Assembly (NCBI GenBank): GCA_024345305.1
Contig: BRON01000001.1
Coordinates: 3,038,001-3,102,000, forward strand
Source of the DNA: Mrakia gelida
Taxonomy: Eukaryota; Basidiomycota; Tremellomycetes; Cystofilobasidiales; Mrakiaceae
DNA length: 64,000 nucleotides
Direction: 5' to 3'
Shown piece after piece: positions 39,666-50,335 of this stretch; the first letter of the stretch is position 1, and every line of letters starts with the position of its first letter. The position numbers and the translations under genes were made by a program. The notes beneath the pieces are model-generated. The model was not told the DNA's origin and did not search any database. It worked only from the letters and a program-made list of their open reading frames with translations.

Positions 39666-39992
39666 GGAGGCCTTGGGTCGTTCAGCGAAGGTGGGATGGG
39701 GAGGTCAGAGGACGCGTTCGGGTTGAGGAGGAGCAGGTGGTGGCAGTGTTAGAGAGGGGAGAGATGGGTGCTTGAGGTGTCGGAGAGAAGATTCGATTGC
39801 TTGTAGAATTACTTTCTTGGGACTTTGTGTGCAGGGGAGGAGGTGGTACGGAGGAGAAGAAGGGATGGGAAAGGTAGATGTTTGTTCCTCTTTTGTTTCT
39901 CTGCTTATATATTCGATTTCGATTCTGAACCACTACTCATTAACGGACGACCTCTACCTAAATCAGAGAAGTTTTTCAGAGGAATAGGTAGG
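39666..39992. other. convergent intergenic region
   Basis: 3' regions of the unknown protein (+) and the secreted protein (-). AT-rich stretches (CTTATATATTCG at about 39904) fit polyadenylation regions. No gene seen. Confidence 0.4.
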
Positions 39993-41672
39993 CTACAAGA
40001 AAGAACAATCCGTCGAGTCGACTTTCGCTTCCCGTTCGACACGAGAAAACGAACGAGAGATCATCAATCTCGCTCTACTATAAGTAGAAGATCGGGGCAC
40101 TCCGTTCTACCGAACCCAAACCAAACGTCAGCTCACAACTCTCCCTCTTTCTTCCCTCTCCCTCTCTCGCTCTCGAACTCACAGCAGCAGGATCGTTCAA
40201 TCCCTTGAAGAACGCAAACTTGGTGGTATCGGCGGGAGTGGTAGAGTCGAGGGAGGTGATGGCTTCGATGACGACGTGGGAGTGACCAATGAGAATACCT
40301 GGGGACGAAGGAACGACGAAGGGGGAGGGGAGGGGAGGGGAGGGAACGCGTAAGAACGAGATCGACCTCCAGTTGGATTGAGCTAGAGGGGACGCACCTT
40401 GTCCGTTCAACTGAGCGGGAGCGGCGAAGTAGGTCTTCTGAGCCTGTATGGTTGAAAAGAGAGGAAGAGGAGAGCATGAAAGTCAGCTGCGTCTCTTCGT
40501 CTCTCGGTTCATCGTCTCCCTCCCCCCTCTCCTCTCGTCCCTCGTTCGTCTGTCGCTCGAACGTACGTTAGTGAACGATCCAGTCTGGAGGTTGACGATG
40601 TTCATGGTCATCGTGAAGGTGGTATCGGCAGTGATGGTGTCTCCGTTCTTGGGGTTCTGATGAGATGAGGACGAAGCGAAGGGAGGGAGGGAGGGTGAGC
40701 TTCTCGAACGACGCGTCGAGCGAGGCAGGACGAGGAGGGAAAGGGGAGATGGGTTTGGACGTACGGAGAACTTGCAGGAGGGACTGATGGAAGGGATGGG
40801 AGGCAGGTTGAGATTATTAAAGGTGGTGAAGAGAAAGGAAGGGGGAGGGAGAGGGAGGAAACGAGCGAGACGTCGTCGACGAGCAAACAACGAAGAGAAG
40901 ATCGAGGCGGCGAACTCACGCCTTAGCCTGAGCAACGATGCTCCCCATGATGGTGGGGTTGCACGATCCGGCGATGACTTGGAGACCGTTGGTGATCGCG
41001 AGGTTGGTGGTCGCGCAACTACGGACGAACCAAGGACGAACGGACGGGAAACGCGTCAGTTTTCCCTCGACGAACAAAGAGGAGCGAGCGCGAGGAGAGC
41101 TCACAAGTTGATGCTGTAAAAACAGAACAGACGTGTATAAAAAGAAGAGAGGGAGACCAGAGGAAGAGAGAGAGATGAGTTGACTGAGCTTTTTCGAGAG
41201 AGGAGAACGGAGGAGGAGGCGTCCGTCTCGAGCGACCTCGCGAAGGGACCGTCCGAGCTCAGCGAGAGGGATGAAGCTGAGAGAGGACCCACAAGTTGTT
41301 GGTTGAAGTCAAGGAAGCGACCTGACCTGCTACGGGAGGAGTTTGGCCGTCGTCTGCGAGGTTAGACTGGACTTGGGAGGCATGGAGTGCTGAAGGAACG
41401 ACGACGCGAAGGAAAGGGAGGGAGGGAGGGCGGAGTTGAGAGGTCAGCTTCTGTTCGTTCGTTCCTCCCCCGTCCATAGATGCTTGCGTTCTCGTTGTTC
41501 TCTACTCACTCAAGGAAGTCTGCAAGTTGTTGTTGGTTCCGTTGTTGTTGTTTTGCCTCTTGAGGAAGCTCGAACCCGAGTGAACTCGTCCTCCTGAACC
41601 GGCGGCGAGGGAGGAAGCTGGGAGGGCGAGAGCGACGAGGAGAGCGAGAAGGGAAGAGGGAGTGGCGAGCAT
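39993..41672 (-). CDS. secreted fungal protein of unknown function
   Basis: Predicted secreted protein of a family common in filamentous and basidiomycete fungi. Signal peptide MLATPSSLLALLVALALPASSLAA, then a possible Kex2 site (FLKRQ) and an Asn run (NNNNGTNNNLQTSL). The conserved core reads QTPPVAGQVASLTSTNNFIN, FCATTNLAITNGLQVIAGSC and NPTIMGSIVAQAKA. It continues SPSCKFS, NPKNGDTITADTTFTMTM, NLQTGSFTNAQKTYFAAPAQL and GHSHVVIEAITSLDSTTP, then FAFFKGLNDPAA. An internal 9-nt exon (41105-41113) encodes the Ile-Asn of NNFINF. After an intron at about 40100-40185 the last exon gives a basic tail ending at 39993 that does not resemble the expected beta-rich family C-terminus, so the 3' end is uncertain or the gene is truncated. 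Confidence 0.68.
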
Positions 41673-43073
41673 CGTAGATAGAAGAGGTGAGGGTGGCGGT
41701 GGTGTTGATTAGAAGGTTGAAACGAAGGAGGGCAGCTGTCAAAGCCTGGAGGGGAGAAGAGAGGGAGAGAGGGAGGTCAGCTCAGCCAGCGAAGGTAGGG
41801 TCGTTTCCAGCGGAAAGGGCTCACTTTGTGTGTAAGAAGAGAACTAAGGGAGGGAGAAGAGGCGGTGGGAGGACGTAGGGTGGGGAGAGATGGAGAGGGG
41901 AGGGAAGAGACGACCGGCGACTACTGAGAAGGAAGAGAGAAGAGAGGAAGAGAAGAAGATGATGGTTTGAAGGAGACGAGAAGGACTCGGCTTCTCTTTC
42001 ATCGCTGCTGAATCGAGCGAGCGTCAATCAGGGGAAGGGAGACACGGCGAAAAAGCGTGGCAGAAAGGGGGAGTGACCGTTTCAGGGGCAAAGGCAGGCA
42101 GAGGAGGGAAGGGATGTTGAGCTCGACGCCTTTTCGTTCACCTCAACCGTCGACCCTCCCCTCCTTCGAGATGTATACAAGTCGCTCACCGTCTGCAGCT
42201 AATCCTTGTGATGTTCCGTCCCTGATCGAGACTCCTCAAACGATCTAGAATACCGCGGATCGCTGGATGTGGAAGGGCGGAGAAGGAGGAACGAGGACGG
42301 TTGAGCTCGTGAGTTCCTTCTTTCCCTTCGTCCTCTCGTCGAGTTCTTTGGATCGATTGTACTGGGGAGGATGGCTGCTGGTAACTAGCTTCGTGGGCGT
42401 TGTGGGCTGGGTCACCTGCTAGTTGGGGCTCGTCTCCACGAACAGCAGCATGGGCAGGAGGGGAAGGGAAGGGACAGGGCGTGATGAGCTCGCATGAACA
42501 GTCGAGCTCGACGACAACCTTCCAGCTCATCAAACGTCCCCAACCACATGCAGGACGTCCCTTGTATAGTCTCCTCGTTGCACTGAGACAGAGAGACGTC
42601 TCAGATGTTCAGGAGAGATCTCAAAAGAGAGACGTCGTTGACCTGCTTCTTCTTGCGCTTCCTCCATCATCGATCCCCCTTTCCCTGTTCTCAATTCTTC
42701 TTCTCCCTCCAGTTGGCTCAGATCACTGACTTGTGCCCCTTTTCACTTCCCTCCAGTTCTCTCACTTGTCGTGAAACGGCCAGTTCGCTTATCTTCTCGA
42801 CCAACAAACTCCTCGCGACGCGTTCCATTCCTCGCCTCCTTCCGTCCTTCGCCATCGTCGCACTCCTCCTACCGCCGCCGGCTTTGTTTCCTCATCGACC
42901 TTTCAACTCGACGCCCTCGTATCTCACCGACGACAGGACGGGATCATACAAAAGCGAGCTAGCGAATTGACGGACGCGACCGAAACGCTCCGGGTTTGCC
43001 GACCACCCTTGAGTCGCCTTGTTTTTCTCTTTCTCCGACTCCTCTGGCCATCTCTCCTCCAACCACCATCAAG
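41673..43073. promoter_or_regulatory. 1.4-kb divergent intergenic region
   Basis: Separates two secreted-protein genes transcribed away from each other (starts at 41672 on - and 43074 on +), so it should contain both promoters. Likely 5'-UTR introns are seen on the minus strand near 41750-41830 (GCTCAC complement, polypurine). No protein-coding gene supported. Largest gap in the window. Confidence 0.4.
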
Positions 43074-46000
43074 ATGCTTCCTTCTCTCCTCTCTCCTCTC
43101 CTCCTTGTGGCCTCGGGATGGGCCGTCAACCTCGTTTCAGCTCGACATCTCCCCGTCGTCGAGAGTCGAGCGATCAACACCACTTCGATCCTCGACACTC
43201 TCTCGGACAAGCAGAGGAACTTGTTCAAGTACTCGATGGAAGCTATGGATACTGGGTTTGATGCCAGCACTCAGGCTTTCATGTGAGTACCTTACGTCGT
43301 GCTCTCTCGTCGTGCCATTCGATGCTGCGATGGAAGCTACCAGCTGACTTCCCTCCCTGCTATCCCTTCTTTCCTCCCAGCTTCGACTCTCCTCGATACT
43401 CAGCCTGGTACGCTGTCGGACTCCTCGCTCGAAACGAAGGAAACGACACCGCCGTAGCAGCTACCCTCATTCAAGCCGCGTGAGCTTCACATTCTCGATC
43501 TCGCTCTCTCTTCCCCATTTCCGCTCCGTCTTCTGACTCGCTTCCTTCTCGTCTACCATGCCAGTCTCGACTCGCAGTTCACCAACGCTAGCACTTCCTG
43601 GTTCGGAACCTTCAAGGCGAACCCTTTCCAGTCAGTTTCTCGTCCGACAAGCAAGGGGAGGAGGGCTTCCGACAAACGAACGAGGAGCTGATCGAGCTCG
43701 ACCTTTCGCTTCCTTCCTTCCGTTCAGACCTGAGCCCAGCTCCACCGTCTACCCTCCCAACATCTACAACTCCTGGGATCCCAACATCGCTCTCTTCGTT
43801 ACCTCTTCTTGGATCATCGCCATGGAGGTGAGCTCTCCGTCTCTTCCTGCTTCGTCCCATCTCTCGTCGCCCGACTGACTCGACTCGCTTTGGTCTCGCT
43901 CTTCTTCAGAACTTCCAACACCTCCTCGAGCCTTCTTTGATTGAGAAGATGAGACACTCGATGTACATCGCTACCGTCGGAGACGGATATCGTGTCGGAG
44001 GAGACCCCGAGACTGGTGATAACCTCTGTACGTCCCTCAATCGAGTCGAAGCACGAACGATACCTTCGCCTCTTCGCTGACTCTTCCTTGCCTCTTCGCT
44101 CTTCCTCAGACCCCGTCTACTCAAACCCTTGGTTTATGCGAGTCATCTGCGCTACCTACGTCGGAAACATGGTGTAAGCTCTTCGCATCTTCTTTCTCGT
44201 CTCGTTCATCTCGACGCGTCGAGGCGAGCTCGCTGACTCGTCTTTACCATCTCTTCCTGGCACAGTGGCGACCAGAACATGTCCTACTGGGGAGACCACT
44301 GGGCGCAGGATGCCATCGATCTGTTCGATATCTACGATACCGTGTCTGAGCGGAACTCGGGGACGTACACTGGAGGTGAGTGATTCCCTGTCCCCCGTCT
44401 TCCCTTTTTTTCTCAGGCTGACCTCGTTTCTTCGACATGACAGTCACGCTCTACGCCCTTGCTCTCGCTCAGTCAGTCCTTCTCGATCCTCTCACTCTCG
44501 AAACGAGATGCCCAATTGACCCGCCCTCGTCTTTCGTTCGTCTCTCTCCCAGGTACGCTCCCAAGAACTCGACCATATACGGACGAGCGGGAGACATGAT
44601 TACCAAGACCTGGCTCGCCGTCGGAGATACTTACAACCCTACTCTCACCACACTTGGAGGGTGAGTCGATCCGTTTTCCCTCTCTTTTTCTTTGAGCTCG
44701 TCGCTGACGGCCCTCTTCTCGCTCGTCCTCGCAGAGCTTGGGATCGAACTTACGGCTTTGACTTGAGGAAGTACTTCGGTATCCTCGGAGCTCAGATCAC
44801 TGGTCTCATCGGGATGGAGGGAAGATGTGAGTCCTCGGATCTTGAGCGAGTCATCTTGTCGCGTCGAACTCAACTTCTTTCCCTTCTTCGTCGCCAGATC
44901 CTCTCCCCAAACCACTCGTCGGAAGCGCTCACTACGAGGATGCCGCCATACTCGCTCTCATCCCTCTCATCTCGCCTTACCACGACTCCTTCGTCCCCGA
45001 CTCGGTCGTTGACGGCCTTACTGAGCTCCACACACCCTTCTCGTCGACCGCTCAGGGATACAGCCCTCCCTTTGATCGACCTGGATTTGGAGGAGTAAGT
45101 CGTTTCGAAGCTAATGACGCAAGAGAGTGTGTAGATGCTGATTTCGCTTTCGATCACAGCGAAACTACACGACCTTCACGGGAGACGGAATCAGCGTGGG
45201 AGGGATGACTTCGGACGAGGAGCTCGTTGGAGGTGAGCTTTCTCTTCCATCGTGATCGCGTCTTCTCTCGACTCCAACCTGATTCTCGTTTTTGCCTCAC
45301 CTTAGGTCCCTCGATCAACCTTCCCTCCTTCAGCACCGGAGTGATCCTCTGGGACTCAGGATACTCGACCGCGTGGATCTCTGTGCGTCCTCTCGTTCAC
45401 GCCGGCCCTCCCTCTTCCATCTCCCATCCTTTCGACACTCTTCTCTCCATCCCGACCTCTCGCTTACCCTCCCTTCATCTCCCCTCTCACAGCACTACCC
45501 TTCTTCGCCCACCATCCACGCCATCGCAACTCCCGACAACCTCACCATTTCCTACCCCCCTTCGCAAGCCTTCCCTTCCAACACCACTTCCAACCACCTC
45601 ACCCTCTCCTTCTCAGCCCTCGCTACCATATCCTGGGGAGCCGACTTCATGTCGACCGGAAAGGAGACTCTTCCTGGACTCGAGGTCTCGTTGGGCGGAA
45701 ACATCGTCGAGAGCAACTCGACCAGGCTGTTCAGCTACAACGCTGCTGGAATTAACGGATGTGAGTAGGCTCCGGCGTCCCTCGCTCTCGCCTATCCCTC
45801 TGTGCTGGAACCTCCGAGGCTTTGAGAGCTGAAGGAGCTCAGCACTTCCGTCGTCGTCGACTCGAACTGACGCGTCTCCCGCCCTCCTTGCTTTCCCTTC
45901 GCAGTTCCTTACTACAACCTCACCTACGTCTTCCCCGATGACTTTGTTGGAATCCGTGAGTCTCTGGTCCCGCATCTGCCCTTTAGATCCGGTCTGAACT

Positions 46001-46114
46001 CGAGACTGACCCCGTCTCATCGCGTCGCTCTTCCTCCCGCCCCTTCGTTCTTCACCAGCTACCCTCGTCCTCTCGTTCACCAAGCTCGCTGTCAACGAGA
46101 CGATCTACGCCTAA
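43074..46114 (+). CDS. large secreted N-glycosylated protein of unknown function
   Basis: Secreted protein of about 590 residues from a dozen exons. Signal peptide MLPSLLSPLLLVASGWAV, then a possible propeptide ending RHLPVVESR. The mature part has many Asn-X-Ser/Thr sites (INTT, GNDT, FTNAST, QNMS, DNLT, SNTT, ESNST, VNET). Conserved-looking blocks are DSPRYSAWYAVGLLARN, YPPNIYNSWDPNIALFVTSSW, MRHSMYIATVGDGYRVGGD, SNPWFMRVICATYVGN, SYWGDHWAQDAIDLFDIYD and LYALALAQYAPKNSTIYGR. The Trp-rich repeated helical hairpins suggest an (alpha/alpha)-toroid fold followed by a beta-rich C-terminus (WGADFMSTGKETLPGLEVSL). I know similar unannotated fungal proteins but no assigned activity. The last exons are duplicated in inverted orientation at 49960-50270. 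Confidence 0.7.
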
Positions 46115-47870
46115 AATGGACTCTCACCTCGTCATCATCTCGATATACCTTCCTCCTCCCTTCTCGGAATCGTTGTAGACTTCTCCTTCTCGCTTTTGCT
46201 GGATCGTCATGCTGACTTGTTCCTTCGCCTTTCCCGAAAGTGAAAGTCAACGAGACGTGAGTATCAGAATATCACTGACGCGTGCGAGGTATCTGATCCA
46301 GGCGAAACCTTACAAAAGAAGATCTTCTTCGCAGCTTAAAGTCGGGTGAGTCACCACCGTCGAGCACCGAAAACTCGAGCTCACATCCCTTCCTTCTTTT
46401 CCCTTCCAACCGCCAGCTCCCCTTCCCTTCCTCCCTTCCCTCCTCCTCTCGTCTCTTCGGATGGTCAAACCTTTCCCCACCGAGATTCTCGAGCGGATCA
46501 TCTACTACTACTTCAAACGAGACGAGCTCCTTCACACTCCCGAGGAAAACTTCACCCTCGTCACTCCAACTCGAGGCTCGACCTCCCTCCTCCTCGTTTC
46601 CAAAGACTTTCGCCTCCTCGCCCTCCCCCATCTCCACACCTCCATCAGCATCACCCAACCACATCACTGGGAACTCCTTTTTCGTTCCGGCTCTGGAGTC
46701 CTCGCGGGAGACGGCGAGGGAGCAAAGACGAGGAGGAGTCGAGTTCGTGAGCTTCGAATCGACATGGAAGTTCATCCTCCTCTCTCCCTGGAACCGGACG
46801 GAACGTCTCTCTCTCCTCAACATGGAACAAGAGATTACTACCACATCGAATTCAGCTCGGTCCAATACGCCCTGATGCCTTGCTCCCTCGACCATCGCTG
46901 GACTGCCAACCCACCCAACCTCTTCCCCAATCTCGACCGGGTCACCCTCCTCCTCTCCAACTCCCTCCTCCCGACTCCTCGTCCCTCCCCAACCCCCTGG
47001 CCTCCTCATCTCGTCCATCAGCTCGAGCAGCACCACCTCGAGGGCTACAGGAAGAGCATCAACGATCCTCTCGTGTCCTTCCCAGAAAGCGAAGGACGCT
47101 CGCCCGTGAGCGGGGAGAAGCGGCTCGAGGGCATCGTTCGACGAGGGCTGTTGAGGGAGAGCACTTCGAGGAAATCAGCTCTCTTCGACGCCTTGGAACC
47201 TCGCAACATCTGGATCTCGCTAGAGGACGGGAAAGTCGTAAAGGACCTCGCCGAATGGATCAGTTTCAGCGACCGCAAGACGACCAAACACTTCGTCTAC
47301 CCTCCTCACCTCCCTCTTCGTCCTCAAACCCACCACCCTTCCCACAATGGCTACCAGGAGACCCCCACCGGCACCTTTCGGATCGACCTACCCTCCTTGA
47401 CCGAGGTCTTCCTACCCTTCTACGACTTCGAGTCCTTCGCCGCCAACCTTCGTTTCGTCAACTTCCCGCTCGACCCCCCGGAGGTTCGTCGTTGGTTCTG
47501 GCACGATCTCGCTCAGAAGATCGGGGAGGCGGACGAGATTTGGCAGATGGTCGATAGGGATAGGAGGAGGAGGAAGGGGAGTGAGATTTTGCTGGCGATC
47601 GTGAAGAAGAAGGATTGGGCGTGGGTTGAGAAGGACGGGAGGCTGGTCGAGTTTGAGGAAGGGTTGGGAGAGGCCGTGGATAACATGTACGAGGAGAATG
47701 TTGTGAGCTAGACTTCAGTTTTCTGATTCGAGATGCTCGGACGCTGATGAGCTCGCGTTTTTTGGTTTGTTTTTGGCTCGACAGGAATCCGACGGGGAGG
47801 GTGGGAACGAAGACGACTCTTTCGACGACGACGACTTTTCCGACAACGACTTCGATGACCTGGCCTAGCC
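45830..47870 (+). repeat. left arm of inverted segmental duplication
   Basis: Covers the last two exons of the secreted-protein gene, its 3' flank and the intact F-box-like gene. The same order appears on the minus strand at 50270-48250. Shared blocks outside coding sequence include CATGCTGACTTGT, GTGAGTATCAGAA and GATCTTCTTCGCAGC, followed by AAAGTCGGGTGAGTCACC. Confidence 0.82.
46461..47868 (+). CDS. F-box-like protein (intact paralogue)
   Basis: Exons 46461-47702 and 47785-47868 give 441 residues. The N-terminus has an F-box-like helix pattern, FPTEILERIIYYYFKRDELL then TSLLLVSKDFRLLALPHLHT, so it may be an SCF adaptor. The remainder includes HHWELLFRSGSGVLAGDGEG, FPNLDRVTLLLSNSL, LEPRNIWISLEDGKVV, FAANLRFVNFPLDPP and DWAWVEKDGRLVEFEEGLGE. 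The last exon is an acidic tail (EDDSFDDDDFSDNDFDD). A 5'-UTR intron (about 46349-46431) is shared with the inverted copy. The paralogue at 48251-49664 aligns over its whole length, but only this copy keeps the F-box frame open. Confidence 0.68.
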
Positions 47871-48250
47871 TTGTGTAGACGCGTTTACTGGTCCAGAAGA
47901 GGGCTTCCATACTCTCTAGATTGTTGGTTATCCATCGTGCTCAACACTTTCCCTCGCCTTCGTCCCTTCTTCACCTCATCCGTCCTTCTTCCCTCTTTCT
48001 TCGACGCGACGATCCTTGTTCGAACGAATCCTCTGCGCCTGTCCAGCTCTTTTCACCTATACCCGAATTTGACATACTAGCATAGTACAGATCGACTATT
48101 ACCTATGGAGCGAAGGTAGATGCGCTCCTAGACAGGAAGAGGGAGAGACGGGGGAAAGGGGAACAAGACACGCGTCGCGGAGGGAACAGAAAACGTCGAC
48201 TAGATAACCACGCAGTGAGATCCAGAGCAAGCGAGGTAAAAATGTTACTA
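47869..48250. other. spacer between the inverted arms
   Basis: Centre of the inverted duplication. Unique, no gene seen. Two ACGCGT occurrences (about 47880 and 48170) and AT-rich 3'-end sequence (CATACTAGCATAGTACAG at about 48072). Confidence 0.4.
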
Positions 48251-49664
48251 CTACATATCCCTAAGCTGAGGATCAACGAGCTTCCAAGCGTCTGCTGCGA
48301 GAATCGGCGGAGGAGGCGCGAAGATGTACCTCACGACGCCGTCGTCTTCTTCGTCGAATGATTCCTGGAAAACGGCGCAAAATCGAAAGAAATCAGTCTC
48401 GCGCTTCGATTCAAAGCAAACAGAATTGGAAGGAGTTGGACCCACTGGTCCTTGATCCCACCCAACATCTATCTCCTCCCCCAATCCTTCTTCGAACTCG
48501 AGCACCGTCCCGTCTTCTTCGACCCAAGCCCAATCCTTCCCCTTCACGATCTCCATCACGATCTCCTCGAACCCCCTCCCCTCCTTATCCGACTCGACCA
48601 GCGCTGCAACCTCTCCGCTCCGACCCTTCCTCATGACGATATCGTGCCAGAACCGCCGTCGAACTCCAGCGTCGCGAGGGAAGTTGACGAAACGGAGGTT
48701 GGTGAACATGTACTCGAGGCGATGAGCGATGACGATGAGGAGATGGAAGGCTGGGAGGTGTATTCCGAGGGTAGTAGGATGCTCGGCGTAGAAACGGTTG
48801 GAGGGAGGGTGCGTTTGGAGTCGAAGGGGAAGAGCCGAAGGGTAGATGAAATGTTTCCGCACGTCGCGCTTGTTCTCAGAGTACAACAACTCGAACTTCT
48901 CCTTCAGATTCTCCTCGTCCTCCAAGCCGAACCATAAGCTCCTCGGCTCGAGCGTCCTGATCAACCTGTCCTTCTCCTCCCGACTCTCCTGCATCGACTT
49001 CTCCCAAATCAACGCTTCGAGACTCTCCTGCCCATCGAACCCATTCCACCCGTTTGGGGGATATTCCGCGTAGGGATCCCTCTTGTCTTCTCTAAAAGAA
49101 ACTAAAAACCGATCCTCGAGACGTCGAAGGAGGTGGCGAGGCCAGGAGGCGGGAGGTTGGCAGGTAGGGAGGAAGACGAGTCGATCGAGGTTTGGGAAGA
49201 GGGTGTGCTTGCCGTCCCTGGGGGGATAGGGAAGGGAGAAGGTGATCAAACCTGGAGATGGTCCGGTGCGGTAGAAGGGGACTCCTCTGTGTTTCTCTTC
49301 TTGGTGTCGCTCCGGGGAGAGCGAGTATCCATCGGGCTCGAGAGCGGATGGAAGGGGAGCGTCGACGTCCAGCCGAATCTCTCGAACCCAACTCCTCCTC
49401 ATCTTCGCTTCCTCGCCGTCTCCCGCTAGAAGACCTGATCCTCCGCGAAAGAGGAGTTCCCAGTGGTGGGATTGAGTGATGCTGATGGAGTAGAAGAGGT
49501 TGGGGAGGACGAGGTGGCGGAAGCCTGGAGACCAGGAGGAGGGAAGTTGAGCTTCGAGGAGGAGTGACGAGGGTGAGGTCGTCCGAGAGGGTGAGGTGTT
49601 CGTCGCGATGGAAGTAGTAGAAGATGATCCGTTCGATGACCTCGAGGGGGACAAGTCGAACCAT
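48251..49664 (-). pseudogene. F-box-like paralogue, frameshifted
   Basis: Inverted duplicate of the F-box-like gene at 46461-47868. The F-box start is present (VPLEVIERIIFYYFHRDEHL, then TSLLLVSR), but the stretch after LLLVS is 61 nt here against 63 nt in the intact copy, a 2-nt loss near 49522-49530 that shifts the frame. Downstream codons remain open and similar (RHLVLPNLFYSISITQSHHW, LRFVNFPRDAGVRRRFWHD, DWAWVEEDGTVLEFEEGLGE). They continue through a C-terminal intron (about 48365-48455) to ESFDEEDDGVV and an end at 48251. A long frame beginning at 49828 (MADVDSGETSEDD) reads through the shared 5' intron into this part, so a protein without an F-box could still be made. Degenerating copy is the simplest reading. 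Confidence 0.6.
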
Positions 49665-49964
49665 GCGAGGGGGAGGAAGGAAGGGAGGGAGGAGGAGCTG
49701 GCGGTTGGAAGAGAGACGAAGAAAGGGCCGTGAGCTCGAGTTTCGGTCTTCGACGGGGGTGACTCACCCGACTTTGGGCTGCGAAGAAGATCGTCTTCTG
49801 AGGTCTCGCCGGAATCTACATCTGCCAAAGAGCGTTTCTGATGTTCTGATACTCACTGTCTCGCTGTCTTTCGCTCCCGGGAACGGTGAAGGACAAGTCA
49901 GCATGTCAATTCAACAAAACCGAGGGAAGTCTACGACGACTCCGAGAAGGGATGAGGGAGCTTA

Positions 49965-50270
49965 AACGCGATGGTAGCGAAGGGATAGTTCCCTATAGGT
50001 GTAGATCGCCTCTTTGACAGCGAGCTTCGTGAACGAGACGACGAGGGTGGCTGAGGGAAAGGACGGAACGAGAGAGAGCGACGCGACGAGAAGAGGTCAG
50101 TCTCGGGTTCGAGCGAGTCGGAAAAGGTGGAAGGGGAGCGAAGACTCGCGGATACCGACGAGATCATCACGTAGGTGAGGTTGTAGTTGGGGACTGCAAA
50201 GGGAAAGAAAGGATGGAGGGAGACACAGCCGAGGCTTTGAAACTCCGAAATTGAGCTCACCTTCTCCCTG
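49965..50270 (-). pseudogene. orphan 3' fragment of the secreted-protein gene
   Basis: On the minus strand, VPNYNLTYV and then, after an intron, ATLVVSFTKLAVKEAIY correspond to FPYYNLTYV and PTLVLSFTKLAVNETIY at the C-terminus of the gene at 43074-46114. The upstream exons are absent, so this is a truncated duplicate. It ends where the UDP-glucosyltransferase-like gene begins on the other strand, and may lie in that gene's promoter. Confidence 0.75.
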
Positions 50271-50335
50271 CCTTGCCATGACGATGTTTGCCTCCCAACT
50301 CCCTCCTCTCCCTCCGTCTCCCCTCTCTACACAGC

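Larger units (their letters stand above)
48250..50270 (-). repeat. right arm of inverted segmental duplication
   Basis: Minus-strand counterpart of 45830-47870. It contains, in mirrored order, an orphan copy of the last two exons of the secreted-protein gene, the shared non-coding interval and a frameshifted F-box-like gene. Confidence 0.82.

Noticed and set aside
45814..50240. 12-nt direct repeat CCGAGGCTTTGA at 45814 and 50229, in the same orientation near the two outer ends of the inverted duplication
   Set aside because: Tempting as breakpoint microhomology, but the inverted homology appears to extend past it and a 12-mer by eye is too weak without an alignment.
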